Assembly (NCBI GenBank): GCA_009667805.1
Contig: CM019067.1
Coordinates: forward strand, 71,008,997 to 71,072,996
DNA length: 64,000 nt
DNA from: Leptobrachium leishanense
Taxonomy: Eukaryota > Chordata > Amphibia > Anura > Megophryidae
Direction of reading: 5' to 3'
Shown here in pieces: positions 37,198 to 48,809 of the stretch. The position numbers were made by a program, and so were the translations under genes. The notes beneath the pieces were generated by a model, which did not search any database, was not told where the DNA came from, and saw only the letters and a program-made list of their open reading frames with translations. Position 1 is the first letter of the stretch, and each line of letters begins with the position of its first letter.

Positions 37198-37508
37198 CTA
37201 GAAAACAGAAAAAAATAGATGAGCTATGTGCAGTGAAGGATCTCAAAAAGTGAAAAGCAAAAGGAGCAAAGAACATAAAAGTGGAGATGTGTTGAATGTA
37301 AAATTACAATCTACATTATCTATAAATATACTGCTCATTTATCACTCACTACTATAAACCCAAAATACTAATGGTCCCTTAATTAAAACATATACATAAA
37401 TTAATTTGCAGCATTTTCTCTTTCTATGGATGCCACAGCAGATGACAGAGTGGCTTCAAGCCGGTTTATATTGCCATGACTACTTACAGTAGGTAAAGTA
37501 AGTCTTCA
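37198..37508. other. Intronic sequence
   Basis: Upstream intron of the minus-strand gene; no feature recognised. Confidence 0.4.
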
Positions 37509-37862
37509 AAGTTTCATAGTTACATAGGCTGAAAAAAGACATGCCTCCATCAAGTTCAGCCTTTCACACATCACCTACCACTGTTGATCCAAAAGAAGGT
37601 AAAAAAACCCAGTCTGAAGCGCTCTCCAATATGCAACATACTGGTAAAAAAATCCTTCTTGAACCCAGAATGGTGTCAGACTTCCCCTTGGATCAAGAAG
37701 CTGTTACCTTCATACTAAATATTATGACCCTTAATATTCTGTGTCTGCAGGAACAGGAAGTCACCCACTCATTTAAAAGTCTGTACAGTCTCTGACCCAA
37801 CCACCGCAACAGGCAGAGAATTCCACAGCTTTATTGTTCTCACCATCAAATAACCCTTCCTA
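37509..37862 (-). mobile_element. CR1/L2-clade LINE 3' fragment
   Basis: The minus strand ends in GGCTGAACTTGATGGAGGCA, TCTTTTTTCAGCCTATG and TAACTATG, a common frog LINE 3' terminus. It is preceded by a non-coding stretch with CAGTATGTTGCATATTGG. A sister copy lies at 53948-54412. Confidence 0.65.
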
Positions 37863-37984
37863 TGCTATTCTTATTGAAATAATATATTTATAATTTTTTA
37901 AGCAGCTCACAGTCAATTTACGCAGTTCTGGAATAGAGGGGGCTTTATTTTGACATTCTGTTCATTTAAACTTTAATTGTAATA

Positions 37985-38090
37985 TGTAGTAGTTTATTTA
38001 TTTATAAAGGATTTTACCAGGAAGGATACATTGAGATTTCTCTCGTTTTCAAGTATGTCCTGGGTTCAAGAACATTGAAGTGTTACAGTT
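37985..38090 (-). repeat. SINE/LINE 3' tail fragment
   Basis: ACCAGGAAGGATACATTGAG, ATTTCTCTCGTTTTCAAGTA and GTCCTGGGTTCAAGAACATT; same tail as at 12473-12555. No tRNA-like head. Confidence 0.6.
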
Positions 38091-38447
38091 ACAGAAATAC
38101 AAAGTAATACAATGCAAGATATTAAAATATGTAGTAGTAGTGAATACTCATACATAAGGGACTATGGATACACATTCTATGGAGTTGCAAAATAGTCCAG
38201 GAAAAAAGCTTTACAAACAGAAGACGGGGGGAGGTCGCTTGAAAAAGCAGAACAAATTTTAATGACAGAATGTTCGAGAAAAGACCTGGGAAGCAGATCC
38301 TGTGTTACATGGATAAGCTCTGTATACTGGTGAGTTTTAAAGCAGAATTAAAAGTTGAAGCTTTGATAGATGTTGAAGGGTACTATAGGGCCATATATTA
38401 ATGGCATGGTGAGAGGAAGTAGCGATGCTAGAGTAAGAGGTACTTAA

Positions 38448-39021
38448 AGGGATACTCTATTTAAAACAGAATTTCCTTTTTTGCCTTTGAATAATTGGGC
38501 AGATGCTGCCGACAGTCTATTCCCAATTATTATTTTTAGGTGACTTTATTCACCTTTTGTCCGTAATCGAGTGCATCTCCTCCTCTTTAGCCCAGGTACT
38601 ACCTGAATCTGGAAGTCCCTGAGTCTTTATGACACAATTTGCTCTCCTACACCACTTGTGTAGCGTAGGAACCACAAATTGCACGCTTTTCGTATGCAAT
38701 TTCTGTAGCACCTGCGCAGAACAATGGATTGGAGCTGCACGCGCAAGTGCAAATCTGATCAGTTGCCTCTCGGAGAATGCTTGCTATTGTGGGCAGTCTC
38801 AGAGAGGGTGACGTCAGAACTACCTCTGCATCCTAACCTCACTAGTGACCAATCTGGTGACTGGCAGCTTGGAAATTCAAAATCCCGGATGCTGGTCTTG
38901 CTATCTGGGTAGAGGAAACTCCTCCACTTTCCCCAGCTATAAGTGGAGAGAAGGAGGGGGCATCTCTCACATCCTGATCACTTTAAAAAGTTGAAGTGGT
39001 AAGGATAAATAGAGTGTTCCT
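38448..39021. mobile_element. TTAA-target MITE (piggyBac/Kolobok-like)
   Basis: 574 bp between TTAA at 38444-38447 and 39022-39025. Ends AGGGATACTCTATTTA and, inverted, AGGAACACTCTATTTA. No transposase. Internal GTGTAGCGTAGG/CTACACCACTTGTGTAG hairpin. Partial relative at 15038-15335. Confidence 0.8.
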
Positions 39022-39088
39022 TTAATGTGGTTAAAGGGATATGCATGTCTAGAAAAAGTTTTTTAAAATTGACATTTAAACACTTTAA

Positions 39089-39515
39089 GGCTAGGGTCAG
39101 ACGAAAGAATTTTTCCCCGCGAACGTGAAAAAGTGCATCCGAACGCATTGACGTATTTTTTCACGGAATGCGCAAAAACGGTCAGACGACGCGCATTTTC
39201 GGGCGTGATTTTGTACGGATTGTCAATAAAACTTTTTTTGCGTCTGGACGTTATGTAGGCTGGACATTAGCAGCGTCTGACATCTCCTAATCACGCAAAC
39301 ACGCCGCTATGCCGCAGCTGCGCACTCAGTACGTCAGTACTAGCGGTTCAGCGTTCTCAGAAAAATGCGCTCAAATTCCACTTGCGTTGTACGGCCGGAC
39401 TTTTGTGCGGCCGTACATGGTATATTGGCCGCCATTGCCCGTCATCTGCTGCTAGTGCGGCCGTAATTATGTGCACCAGAACGCACGTTAAAAGTGCGCT
39501 GGTCTGACCCCAGCC
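39089..39515. mobile_element. Fam-A MITE, copy 5
   Basis: 427 bp, start GGCTAGGGTCAGACG, end GGTCTGACCCCAGCC, flanks TTAA and TTAT. The interior matches copies 1, 3, 4 and 6, in the orientation of copy 1. Confidence 0.86.
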
Positions 39516-39589
39516 TTATACCAATAGACAAACTAGAATAAATCAACAAAAGTTTCAAAAATGTGTAAAAAATTATTATTTTCTTGCTT

Positions 39590-39955
39590 TAAACTCTGTC
39601 ATTTCATCTTCTCTGGTGACGCCCCTCAGCTAGGGGTGTTTCTTCAGCTCATACTTCCTGAATATTCACGCCTCCTCTCCGCCCACTACTCCAACCACTA
39701 TTCCACCCATCAAAGCTTCACATGAAGTACATTTCTTGCTCCATCTTGCCCATAGCCCCCATGCACCCCACTACTACTTCACATACTCCGCTATTACCTT
39801 CACCTAGTGTGTCACCCCTCTCCTCTTAGTTTGTAAGCTCTTGGGCAGGGTCCTCTCTCCTAATGTTCTGTGTGTTTAACTTGTATGTTCATTTGCTATT
39901 CTGACTCTCCCATTGTACAGCGCTACGGAACTTGCTAGCGCATTTTAAATACATG
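39590..39955 (+). mobile_element. L2-type LINE 3' end
   Basis: Contains AGTTTGTAAGCTCTTGGGCA, GGGTCCTC and ATTGTACAGCGCTACGGAA, CTTGCTAGCGC: the 3' UTR motifs shared with the copy at 57895-58650. Coding sequence is not recognisable. Confidence 0.7.
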
Positions 39956-40500
39956 TGACTGTATGAACTAACACAAGCTGTGCAGGTCAGGACTAGGGAT
40001 GAGCCGAACACTCCCCAAGTTCGGTTCGAAGCCGAACCCGAACTTTCCAAATGTTCTGGTCCGAACCCGAACTCGGACCCCATACAAGTCAATGGGGCTG
40101 AAAATTCGGTTTTTAGAGTGCACTCCAAGAGGGCATATATGCTAGATATTTGCCATAAAAAGTGTATGGGGGTCTGGGTAGTGCCCTGGGGGACAGGAAA
40201 CAAGGACAAAAAGTAAAAAAAAAAACATTTTTAAAGGGACAGTGAGTTTTCCATGAAATAAGGGTTAAAGATAAAAACAAAAAAATCCTTCAAATATCGT
40301 GCCTAGGAGGTCCCCATAACCTGCCCATGAAGTGGCGGATTTCTAGGATGTATAGAAATATGTAAAAACCAAAAACTGACATTTCAAATGACAGTAATTG
40401 CTTTTCCTTTAATCTATCCATAAACAACTGCTTGGGACGGCAGTCTGTATGAAAAGAGGAGCCATTTTCGGACACGCAGAAAAAGTTTACTGATTTTTTG

Positions 40501-41254
40501 GCGGTGAAAAGCAGGAGAATGACTGGAGAATGGAAAATTCTAGGTCAAAATAGCCAAACCAGAAAAATTTTCCCATTTAGGCTAGGGTTAGACTAGCGAA
40601 TTTTTAACATGCGTTTAGGCGCACTTAATCACGGCCGCACTAGCAGCAAATAACGGGCAATGGCAGCCAATATACGAAGTACGGTCGCACGAAAGTCCGG
40701 CAGCGCAACGCAAGTGGAAAATGAACGCATTTTTTCGAGAACGCAGAACCGCTAGTACGGACGTACAGAGTGCGCTGCGTCCACTAGCGGCATGTGTGCG
40801 TGATTTGGAGACGTCAGACCCTGCTCATGTCCGGCCAACATAACGTCCAGACACCCAAAGTTTCCTGGTTTGGATCCATAAAAAATCACGCACAAAAATG
40901 CGCATCGTATGACCGTTTTCGCGCATTCCGTGAAAAAATAAGGCAATGCGTTCGGACGCACTTTTTGACGGTCGTTGTGAAAAATGCGTTAGTCTGACCC
41001 TAGCCTTACCTCACTTTCCAAATCGGCTATTTGGTCCAGATTGTTCTCTTTTCCTGCCATTCTCCTGGTTTTCACCTTTCTCTGAACAACCCTGAGAGAG
41101 AGGTGAAAGCCAGGAGAACTGGCAGGAGAAGAGAACAATCTAGACCAAATAGCCAATTTGGAAAGTGAGTTAAATGGGAGAATTTTTCTGGTTTGGCTAT
41201 TTTGACCTAGAATTTTCACTTCTCCTGCTTTTCACCGCTCTCTGAATAACCCTG
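40501..41254. mobile_element. Fam-C head-to-tail dimer, interrupted by Fam-A
   Basis: First unit begins (truncated) GCGGTGAAAAGCAGGAGAAT, continues after the Fam-A copy and ends TCTCTGAACAACCCTG near 41092. A second unit starts at once (AGAGAGAGGTGAAAG) and ends CTCTGAATAACCCTG at 41254. The units are nearly palindromic within themselves. Confidence 0.75.
40580..41005. mobile_element. Fam-A MITE, copy 6
   Basis: 426 bp, start GGCTAGGGTTAGAC, end GTCTGACCCTAGCC, exact TTA duplication (40577-40579, 41006-41008). It splits the first Fam-C unit, so it is younger than Fam-C and than the hAT that holds both. Confidence 0.9.
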
Positions 41255-41293
41255 TGAATGTTTAATCCCGAGGTGAAAAATAACATTGCTTAA

Positions 41294-41730
41294 GGCTGGG
41301 GTCAGACGAGCGCAGTTATCACATCCATATTCGCAGTTATCACGTCCATACACGTCCAACATTCTGACCAATGGAGCCCCACACACGAAGTACGTCCGCA
41401 CGGAAGTGCGGATGCATGGCGGACGCAGCAAACGGACGCAGGTTAGGCAAGAACGTAATACTGCTAGAACGGACGTGCGGAGTGCGCCACATCCGCAACT
41501 TCCATGTAGCTTTGTATGTGAGTGATGAAACGAGGTCAGATGGACTGCATTTATACGTCCAGCATTTTTGACGGACAGAATGTTTTTTCATTTTAATTTA
41601 TTTTCCCTGCTACATCATACATCAGTGAAAAAAACGGACTGTTTGGCCACTACCTTGTTGTCAGTCAGTAAGTACGTCCTTACTGCACGGACGCACAGTC
41701 TGTACAAAATGCGCTCATCTGACCCTAGCC
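41294..41730. mobile_element. Fam-A MITE, copy 7 (second subfamily)
   Basis: 437 bp, start GGCTGGGGTCAGACGAGCGC, end TCTGACCCTAGCC, flanks TTAA/TTAG. The interior matches copy 2 in the same orientation. Confidence 0.88.
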
Positions 41731-41768
41731 TTAGATGTTACTTTGAATTTTTTTCAAACACAAGTTAA

Positions 41769-42931
41769 CCACTTGGCTGCTATGGACGCGCTCAGCGCGT
41801 CCAGCCAAGTGGTTCTCCTGTGCTATGGACGCGCTGAGCACGTCCATGCACAGGAGGCAGCAATCTGCCGTATTCCGGCGGATTGCTGCGCCCCCCGGTG
41901 CGGGCTGACATCTTGGATGTCAGCCCAGCACTCCGGGACCCCGGTGGAGCAATTAGATGTCATCGCGGCGGCGCGATGACATCTAATTCAAGCGCCCCCC
42001 CACATGTGCGGAGGAAGCGCCTGAAAGGGAGGGGGGAGGTCCTTCAGACCTCTCTCCCTCCCGATCGCCGGGGAAGAGGGTTAATCCAGGCACCGTTTGG
42101 AAGGGCACAGCCTGCCCTTCCAAACAGTGGCTGTGATTAACCCCTGGGGAGCCGGATCACGAATCGGCGCTGAAAAGCGCTGGATTGTGATCCTCTCCTG
42201 GAGCTGGCCGACATCTTGGATGTCGGCCAAGCCTCCAGGAACTCCCCCTGAGGACTGGCGTCATGGTGCATAGCACCATGACGCCAGTCCTGGAGTTAAC
42301 CCCTAGCTGCCACCAATGGTGGAGATAGGGGGTTCCAATGAACCCCCTATCTCCCAATCCGTGGCAGCTAGGGGTTAATGTTTGATATCGTTGGATCGGC
42401 CAGAGCATGGCCTTTCCAAGGTTACCAAACTTGAGCATGAAAAATGTTTAAAAAAAAAAGTTTTTGTTTTTGTTTTTTTAATGCAGCAATATTGTTCCCA
42501 TTTCAATTATAATGTGAACAATAATGCTGCACTAACGATTTTTGTATGCTGTGCGTTTGTTAAAAAAAGCGAAATTTTCCCCCAAAAAAATGTAACGAGA
42601 CCCCATTTCTAATTTTTTTAATAAGCGCACCCCATACAAAATATAACCGCAAACAATCGCATGTTAAAATGTGAAAAAAAACACTTTACACATAATAAAT
42701 TATTGAAAATTCTAATTTTAATGCATTTTTGTTAAAATATACAGACATGACATAACGTATACATATAATAATGACATATTATGAATCTGCCAAGTCTGCC
42801 GGAAAGAACGATATATAATATGTCTGGGTCATATATCAAAATATGGCTACAAAACGCAGTTAATCATGATGAGCGAAAGCGGTAAAAATGACCTCAGCAA
42901 AGAGGTGTGAAAAGCCTCAGCAGCGAAAGGC
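41769..42931. mobile_element. Fam-F TTAA element made of hairpins, copy 1
   Basis: 1163 bp between TTAA at 41765-41768 and 42932-42935. The right end (GCCTTTCGCTGCTGAGG inverted) and about 160 bases inward match the left end of copy 2 at 46561. The left part is a chain of near-perfect hairpins: CCACTTGGCTG...CAGCCAAGTGG at 41769-41811, GACTGGCGTCATGGTG...CACCATGACGCCAGTC near 42255-42290, and a 75-bp one ending AGCTAGGGG near 42376. Later, ATGCAGCAATATTGTTC pairs with GAACAATAATGCTGCA. No coding region. Confidence 0.85.
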
Positions 42932-43399
42932 TTAAATGCAGCATATTAGGATGTTTTAGGGAAATTAATTCTCAAATCTCAATCAGAAGCAGACACCACC
43001 CCACCCTCAGTATGTTGTACAATGTATCAAATTGATTACCAGACTAAAAACACCTGGTGTTATGCCCGTTTGTGAACAGAGGTCATTTAGAGTTGATAAT
43101 CTTTCCACGTACACATTAGTTTTTAATTCAATATCTAATAAACCGTTGCTTATAATAATCTGCAGTAAAGAGTCTCTTTATTTCTAGATTTTTTAGTATT
43201 TTTTTAAGCATTTTCTATACTTTTTTCAAAATTTCTTTTTTTTTTTCGAACTCAAACCGAACAGACCCAAAAAGTTCGAAATTCGCGAACTTTCGAACTA
43301 CCAAAGTTTGGGTCAAACTCCGAACCATCCGAACCCGAACAGCTCATCCCTAGTCAGGACCTCACACTGGGGAAACCGAGGAACTGAATATTAGCATCT

Positions 43400-43610
43400 C
43401 TTCAACTGTGAAAGCAAAACACACTCACCCACTGACTCACACACTCACTCGCTCACACACTCACCCACTAACTCTCTCACACACTCACGCTCTCTCACAC
43501 ACAGACTCACTCACTCACTCACACGCTCACTTGCACTCTTTCAAGATTTATATACTCACTGTCTCACTTATAGTCCCTCACACAGTCACTCACTCTCACT
43601 CTTTGTTGTG
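43400..43610. repeat. CACTCA/CTCACA simple-sequence region
   Basis: Interrupted repeats of CACACTCAC and CACTCACTCA. Frames through it give Thr/His/Ser-rich strings without biological meaning. Confidence 0.9.
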
Positions 43611-45284
43611 TTGTGTGTCTCTTGTGTGCGCTCTCTCTCATTGTACCTTTTCTTGTGCTTTCTCTGCTTTATTTTGCTGTCTTTCGCTCATTACCGATCT
43701 CTTGCTGTGTCTCTGTGCTTTTCTTTGTCGTCCCTCTCTCTGTTGTCTCTTTTTCTCCCTGTGTCTATGGATTTCTTTCCTTCCCTGTCTCTGCAGTAGC
43801 TGGGGTGAAAGTTCAGCCCCGCCCTCCTCTCAGCTCACAGTGCAGGAGGGAGGAGGAGCAACTCACACACACATGCTCAGTGCGTTTTTTAGCTCTCCCT
43901 AGGTATAAGCACTGATTGGTTAGCTCAAACTGCCTCCTGAGGTGGGCGTGGAAAACTCCAAGAAAGAAAAGCATTTAAATATGAGAAAATATCATATTTA
44001 CTTGCTTTTTATGCCTGCTGAATGACACTACTGACTCATTCAAAAGGCATTGCACGTTTTTAAAAGCACACTAGCAAAGCATGCATGTCTTTTAATGTGT
44101 TCTGGGCAGGGAAAAAAAAGTAGTGGGAAATATAGTTAGAAGGAAATAGAAAAGATCATCAATAATGAGAAAATTCATTAGAAAAGGAATTTATTCTATA
44201 CATTAGGTGGAAAAGATGTGAAATACACTGGCTGTGGCAGGGGAACAGTGAGAATAGTAGCGGATCAAAGCTAAGACATATGTATAGTTTGTGCGATAAT
44301 CCTGGGAAACTGATCCAATGTACCTGTTGCCATACCTTATCTTAAAGAACATCTGCAAAAAACACAAGCTAAACACTAAGAAAATTCATGTCTATCCACC
44401 AACACTACTGATCACTTTCTTCATCATCATAGTGTTGGGCAAATATTTTACAATTCTCACCGCATTAGGTCTCAACAACTTTTTTTTTTTTAGTAAATAC
44501 TTTTGTGATTTGCATTTAGAACCCATGTGATAATAGTTTAAATCATTTTAACTTTACTCTTCTGACTTTATTTCCAATATATACCTTATTTGACGTTAAA
44601 ATAGCAGGTTTTCATAATTTTCGTACATTTTACTGAACTGGGCATATCACAGGATACCCAAGGTTTGCTTATAAACTCCTCTGGCACATGCCTTGCTGTT
44701 TATAGGTCACGCAAAAACACTCAAGAGTCATTACAGCCTCATTTCAGTTTGCTGGAAGTACATTATAGCCTTTGTAAATATTATGTTAAGGCTGTAATTT
44801 GCGTAATCAGTTTCTTTTGAAAGACAGAAATCTAGTGTGTCATTTACATTATTCTGCAAAAGCACCAGCATGAAGGATACATAAAACCTAGATAAACGCC
44901 ATGCGCAACTGTTTAACTGACCTGTAATATCTTAAAATGCAAAGTGGAGAAGTAGACCTGCCTATGGGTAATAAATATTGATTCGAAGTAATTGTGCTGT
45001 GATTGAAACATTATGCCCTGCTATATTTATATCCATATAATGCTAAATATTTTAAAAGCAAAGTGTTCATGAGCTTTCTAGGCTGTAAATCAGCACTTGT
45101 AGGAATATCAAACGGTGATATGTTGGCTGTCTTTCTTAATTATGTGCGCTCAGATTATATCTATTTCGTTGGTAAAATTCATTTAGACTATATAGAGGGA
45201 GATAAAATGTAGATTTTATATAATATGTATCTATATATTTTCTTTGTTGAGGAAGGAACATCAATACGCATAGTTACAGTTCCA
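43611..45284. other. Pyrimidine-rich then AT-rich non-coding sequence
   Basis: 43611-43800 is CT-rich (TCTCTGTGCTTTTC-like); beyond that no repeats or exons are recognised. Overlapping plus-strand frames across 43408-43915 arise from the low-complexity run. Confidence 0.45.
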
Positions 45285-45700
45285 AGTATTTATAAAGCAC
45301 CAATAAATTCCGTGGTGCTGTACAATGGGAGAAACAGAATAACAAATGTACATACACGTTACACACACGGAACAGAAGTAGGAATGACCCTGCTCAAGAG
45401 CTTACAATCTGAGACGGGTGACACACTAGGTGAGGGTAAATAGGGTAGGTGGAGTGGAGGGTCGCAGGAACGCTGACTAGGAAGAGGAGCAGGAAATGAC
45501 GGTGGTGAGGTCATGGAGTGAGCCAATAGGCTTCTCTAAAGTTATACGTTTTTAGAGACTTCTTGAAGGACTGGAGAGACGGGGAGAGTCTAATGATGCG
45601 TGGAGCGAGTTCCATAGAAAGGGGGCAGCTAGGGAGAAGTCCTGAAGGCGAGAGTTAGGGGTACGGGTACGATGCCTTGTGTACAGAGCCAATTTTGTAT
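45285..45700 (-). mobile_element. L2-type LINE 3' fragment
   Basis: The minus strand encodes RTPNSRLQDFSLAAPFLWNSL, close to the L2 ORF2 C-terminus at 57962-58402, then the 3' UTR with AGATTGTAAGCTCTTGAGCA and GTACAGCACCACGGAATTTA. Damaged by frameshifts. Confidence 0.75.
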
Positions 45701-45711
45701 AGACTCTATAG

Positions 45712-45891
45712 CAGTGTTTTCCAAACCTGTCCTCAGGACCCACTGACACGCCAGGTTTGCAGATATCTGAAGCACAGCACAGGTGATATAATTTGCTGCT
45801 CAGTGATTGCAGGATTCAGTCTGCTGTTCTCCAAGGTGATCTGCAAAACCTGACCTGGTTGAGGGTCCCGAGGACAGGTTTGGGAAACACT
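45712..45891. mobile_element. Fam-H MITE copy
   Basis: CAGTGTTTTCCAAACCTG at the left, CAGGTTTGGGAAACACT at the right, about 180 bp, with TGCAGGATTCAGTCTGC internally as at 35603-35784. Inserted at the edge of the L2 fragment. Confidence 0.75.
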
Positions 45892-45899
45892 ATAGGATG

Positions 45900-46556
45900 A
45901 GAGTGTGCATTTATGTAAAAACATCTCCACATTCCTTTGGTCATACTTTACTGCACTATCATTTGTATATGTCGTTTTCGTTTTCTTTTTAGGTTGTACC
46001 AGCCTTGGAATTACCTAAAAAGACACTTGAGTATCATTCGGCATGAGTTAGTACCTCGTGTTGATTCACTAGTTCAAATTGATGTTTTTCGGTCAGTCAC
46101 TTGAGCATCATTTTGCATGTACAGTTCTCACATTAGTCTGTCATGAATTTTATTCACAAGGTTACAAATTGTTTTCATATATTATAAACGTTGCACTAGG
46201 AGGGGTACGCCTTCCTATTATGAAATATTTATCTATTTCTTGATGCAATCAGATCTGACATCACTGCAATGAACAGCACAAACACATTTCAAGCATGGAT
46301 CAAAAACGGAGGATGTGCTGTTTATGGGAAAATTATAGAATAACAGAAATTATAGAAGTATAGGGATAGGAGCCAGCACCCTGGGACCTCTCTCCCACTG
46401 GTTGGGTCTCATCTCCAGCCATGGTGCTCCCACTGTCCAATTGTACCTCTCTGTAGTTGGAATATCCCGTTCAAATATGTAGCTCAGAGGGATTCAAATG
46501 AGAGCTTCCTCTAGCAAATGACTGGTCTTGGGTTTGGGCTGAGGTGTAGGTTGCTA
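45900..46556. other. Non-coding sequence
   Basis: GAGTATCATTCGGCATGAGT and GAGCATCATTTTGCATGTAC form a loose 80-bp repeat pair at 46030-46120. Nothing else recognised. Confidence 0.4.
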
Positions 46557-46560
46557 TTAA

Positions 46561-47795
46561 CCCCTTCACTGCTGAGGCATTTCACCACTGTGTGCTGAGC
46601 TCATTTTTACCGCTTTCGCTCATCATGTTTAAACGCGATTTGAAGCCACATTTTAATAAATGACCCAGACATATTATATATCGTTCTTTCCGGCAGACTA
46701 CGCAGATTCATAATATATCATTTTTACATGTATACGTCATGTCCTGCCTGTATATTATAACAAAAAATACAATAAAAATTGAATTTTTAATCATCTGCAG
46801 TGTGTAAAGTGTTTTTTTTTCCCATTTTATCACATGAGTGTTTGCGGTTATGTTTTCTATGGGGTGCGCTTGTACAAAAAATTTGAAATGGGGACTTGTT
46901 ACTTTTTTTGGGGGGAATTACGTGATTTTTAGCAAACGCACCCCATAGAAAAAAATCATTAGTGCAGCATCATTGTTCACATTATAATTGAAATGTGAAC
47001 AATATTGCTGCATTAATAAAAACACCACACAAAAAAAAAACATGTTTTTTTTTTTTTTTTTTTTGTAATTTATTTATTATTTTAATTTTTTTTTTATTAT
47101 TTGTTTTTTACTTTTTACCTAGTCATGTTGGGTATCATTCGAAAGGCCATGCTCAGGCCTTTCAAATGACACCCTCCATGACCCCCTAGCTGCCACGGTT
47201 CTGGAGATATCGGGGTTCACAAGAACCCCCTATCTCCACCAGGGGATTTCCTTGGGAAATCCCCGGCAGCTAGGGGTTCCCCGGCTATCTGACGTCATCA
47301 CGCTATGCGTGATGACGTCAGACAGCGAGGGGAGTCCCGGGGGCGGAGCCGCCATCCAAGATGGCGGCCCCCACCGGAGATAGGCTGCACTTCGGCAACC
47401 CAGCACTTGAGGGGTTAAAGCCAGGCATCGCTTAAAAGGGGAGACTCTCCCCTTTTAAGCGGTGCCTGGCTTTTACCGCTGCTCCTTCCCGATCGGGAGA
47501 GAGAGGGATCCGAACGGATCCCCCCCCTCCCTTCCAGGCTATCTCCCGGCATTGCCGGGGGGGGGGGTCGCCTGGAAATGACGTCATCGCGCATGGCGCG
47601 ATGACGTAATTTACGCCGGGAGGAGCTTGACTTCAGCGTCTGAGGACGCTGAAGTCAGAACGCCGTGGGACCCCGGACAGCGAGGTGAGTATCTCCGCCG
47701 GGGGTCCCGCACAGCTGATGACGTGTGGGGCACGTCCTCAGCATGCAACGTGCATCAATGAGGACGTGTCCCACACGTCTTCAGCAGTGAAAGGG
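46561..47795. mobile_element. Fam-F TTAA element made of hairpins, copy 2
   Basis: 1235 bp between TTAA at 46557-46560 and 47796-47799. Ends CCCCTTCACTGCTGA and, inverted, CCCTTTCACTGCTGAAG. From about 46955 on, almost every base lies in a local palindrome. Hairpins sit near 46958-47015, 47133-47172, 47180-47275, 47286-47322 (TGACGTCATCACGC arms), 47417-47472 (about 26-bp arms), 47578-47608, 47626-47657 and 47712-47785. No coding region. The TTAA target fits piggyBac or Kolobok mobilisation. Confidence 0.88.
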
Positions 47796-47994
47796 TTAAA
47801 CAGGGGCGGAATATGTGTTTCCTGTGGCAGGAGTGTGGGTCTACCTCCCCTTACAGAACTTATTCCTATCATTCTCTAATGACAGCCTTGATTGTAGTGT
47901 TCTCAGTGTGTATACTTAGTATGGAAAGCAGAAGCAAGTACGACTAGATCATAGGTACATGGAACAGGTCTTTATTCAGCACCAATATAATCCA

Positions 47995-48190
47995 CCGGCT
48001 GGGTGGAGTAGAGGTAACATCACTGCTCTATGACAGTTGAGACACAGGTAAGAATCCCAGCAAGAGCACCTCTCCAGTAAGTGTCCTTGGGCAAGACACT
48101 TAACAGTACAAACTTGCCACCCAGGACATACTTGAAAACGAGAGAAATCTCACTGTATCCTTCCCGGTAAAATACTTTCTCAAAAATATA
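47995..48190 (+). mobile_element. tRNA-derived SINE, diverged
   Basis: Head CCGGCTGGGTGGAGTAGAGG, weakened B box (GTAAGAATCCCAG), then CCAGTAAGTGTCCTTGGGCA and the tail ATCTCACTGTATCCTTCCCGG. Same architecture as 51111-51335. Confidence 0.75.
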
Positions 48191-48225
48191 ATCTAGAAAC
48201 AAAAAGTGGGAAAGTAAAACTAAAA

Positions 48226-48442
48226 TCAAAATGGCTACTGACCATAGAGTTCCAACAAACCATTCCAGAAAGTCCTTTCTTAGAGTATCAGCTCACCTGT
48301 GCCTTGTATCACAGCTGATATCCGCTTCTGGAGTCCATAGGAACCCTGCACAAGATCATATGTATGTTGTGGCATACTGTTATTTTAGGAAAGGACACTC
48401 TGGAACTGTTTATCGGAACTCTATGGTCAGTAGCCATTTTGA
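48226..48442. mobile_element. 217-bp MITE with perfect 28-bp inverted ends
   Basis: The first 28 bases (TCAAAATGGCTACTGACCAT...) are repeated exactly, inverted, at 48415-48442. The inner flank also pairs partly (CCAGAAAGTCCTTTC with GAAAGGACACTCTGG). No clear TSD. The perfect ends suggest recent insertion; I know no family with this terminus. Confidence 0.8.
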
Positions 48443-48577
48443 ACTTATCCATGTTCCCACTGTCTAGCAGTGCTTGCATCTGCTTCGCTGCTCAATGTAC
48501 ACACTGACATAAACTAAAAAATATGCATTTCACAAAAAAATAAGCTAATATTAAATAAGAGCTTGGAAGACTACCAA

Positions 48578-48755
48578 GGTTATTCAGAGAGAGGTGAAAA
48601 GCAGGAGAATGACTGGAGAATGGAAACTACTAGGTCAAAATAGCCGATATGGAAAGTGAGAGGAATGGGAGTATTTTTCTGGTTTGGTTATTTTGACCTA
48701 GAATTTCCATTCTCCAGTCATTCTCCTGCTTTTCACCACTCTCTGAATAACCCTG
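48578..48755. mobile_element. Fam-C MITE, copy 2
   Basis: 178 bp, GGTTATTCAGAGAGAGGTGAA to TCTCTGAATAACCCTG. Nearly palindromic along its whole length (GCAGGAGAATGACTGGAGAA inverted on the right). Confidence 0.8.
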
Positions 48756-48809
48756 TATGTTTTAGGATGATGGACCATGTTCATTGGAGTTTCTTAACAC
48801 CAAGACATG

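Larger units (their letters stand above)
39994..43352. mobile_element. hAT-type element with GAACCCGAAC ends and nested insertions
   Basis: TAGGGATGAGCCGAAC at the left, GTTCGGGTTCGGATGG... to GCTCATCCCTA at the right, and a perfect 8-bp duplication GTCAGGAC (39986-39993, 43353-43360). The terminal 120 bases at each end are stuttering GAACCCGAACT/AGTTCG words. Span 3359 bp, of which about 2.6 kb is younger insertions: a Fam-C dimer, two Fam-A copies and a Fam-F element. A sister family is at 55648-56834. Confidence 0.88.

Noticed and set aside
45704..45899. Clean 8-bp duplication for the Fam-H copy
   Set aside because: The flanks only align if the element end is shortened by several bases, so the duplication is not claimed.
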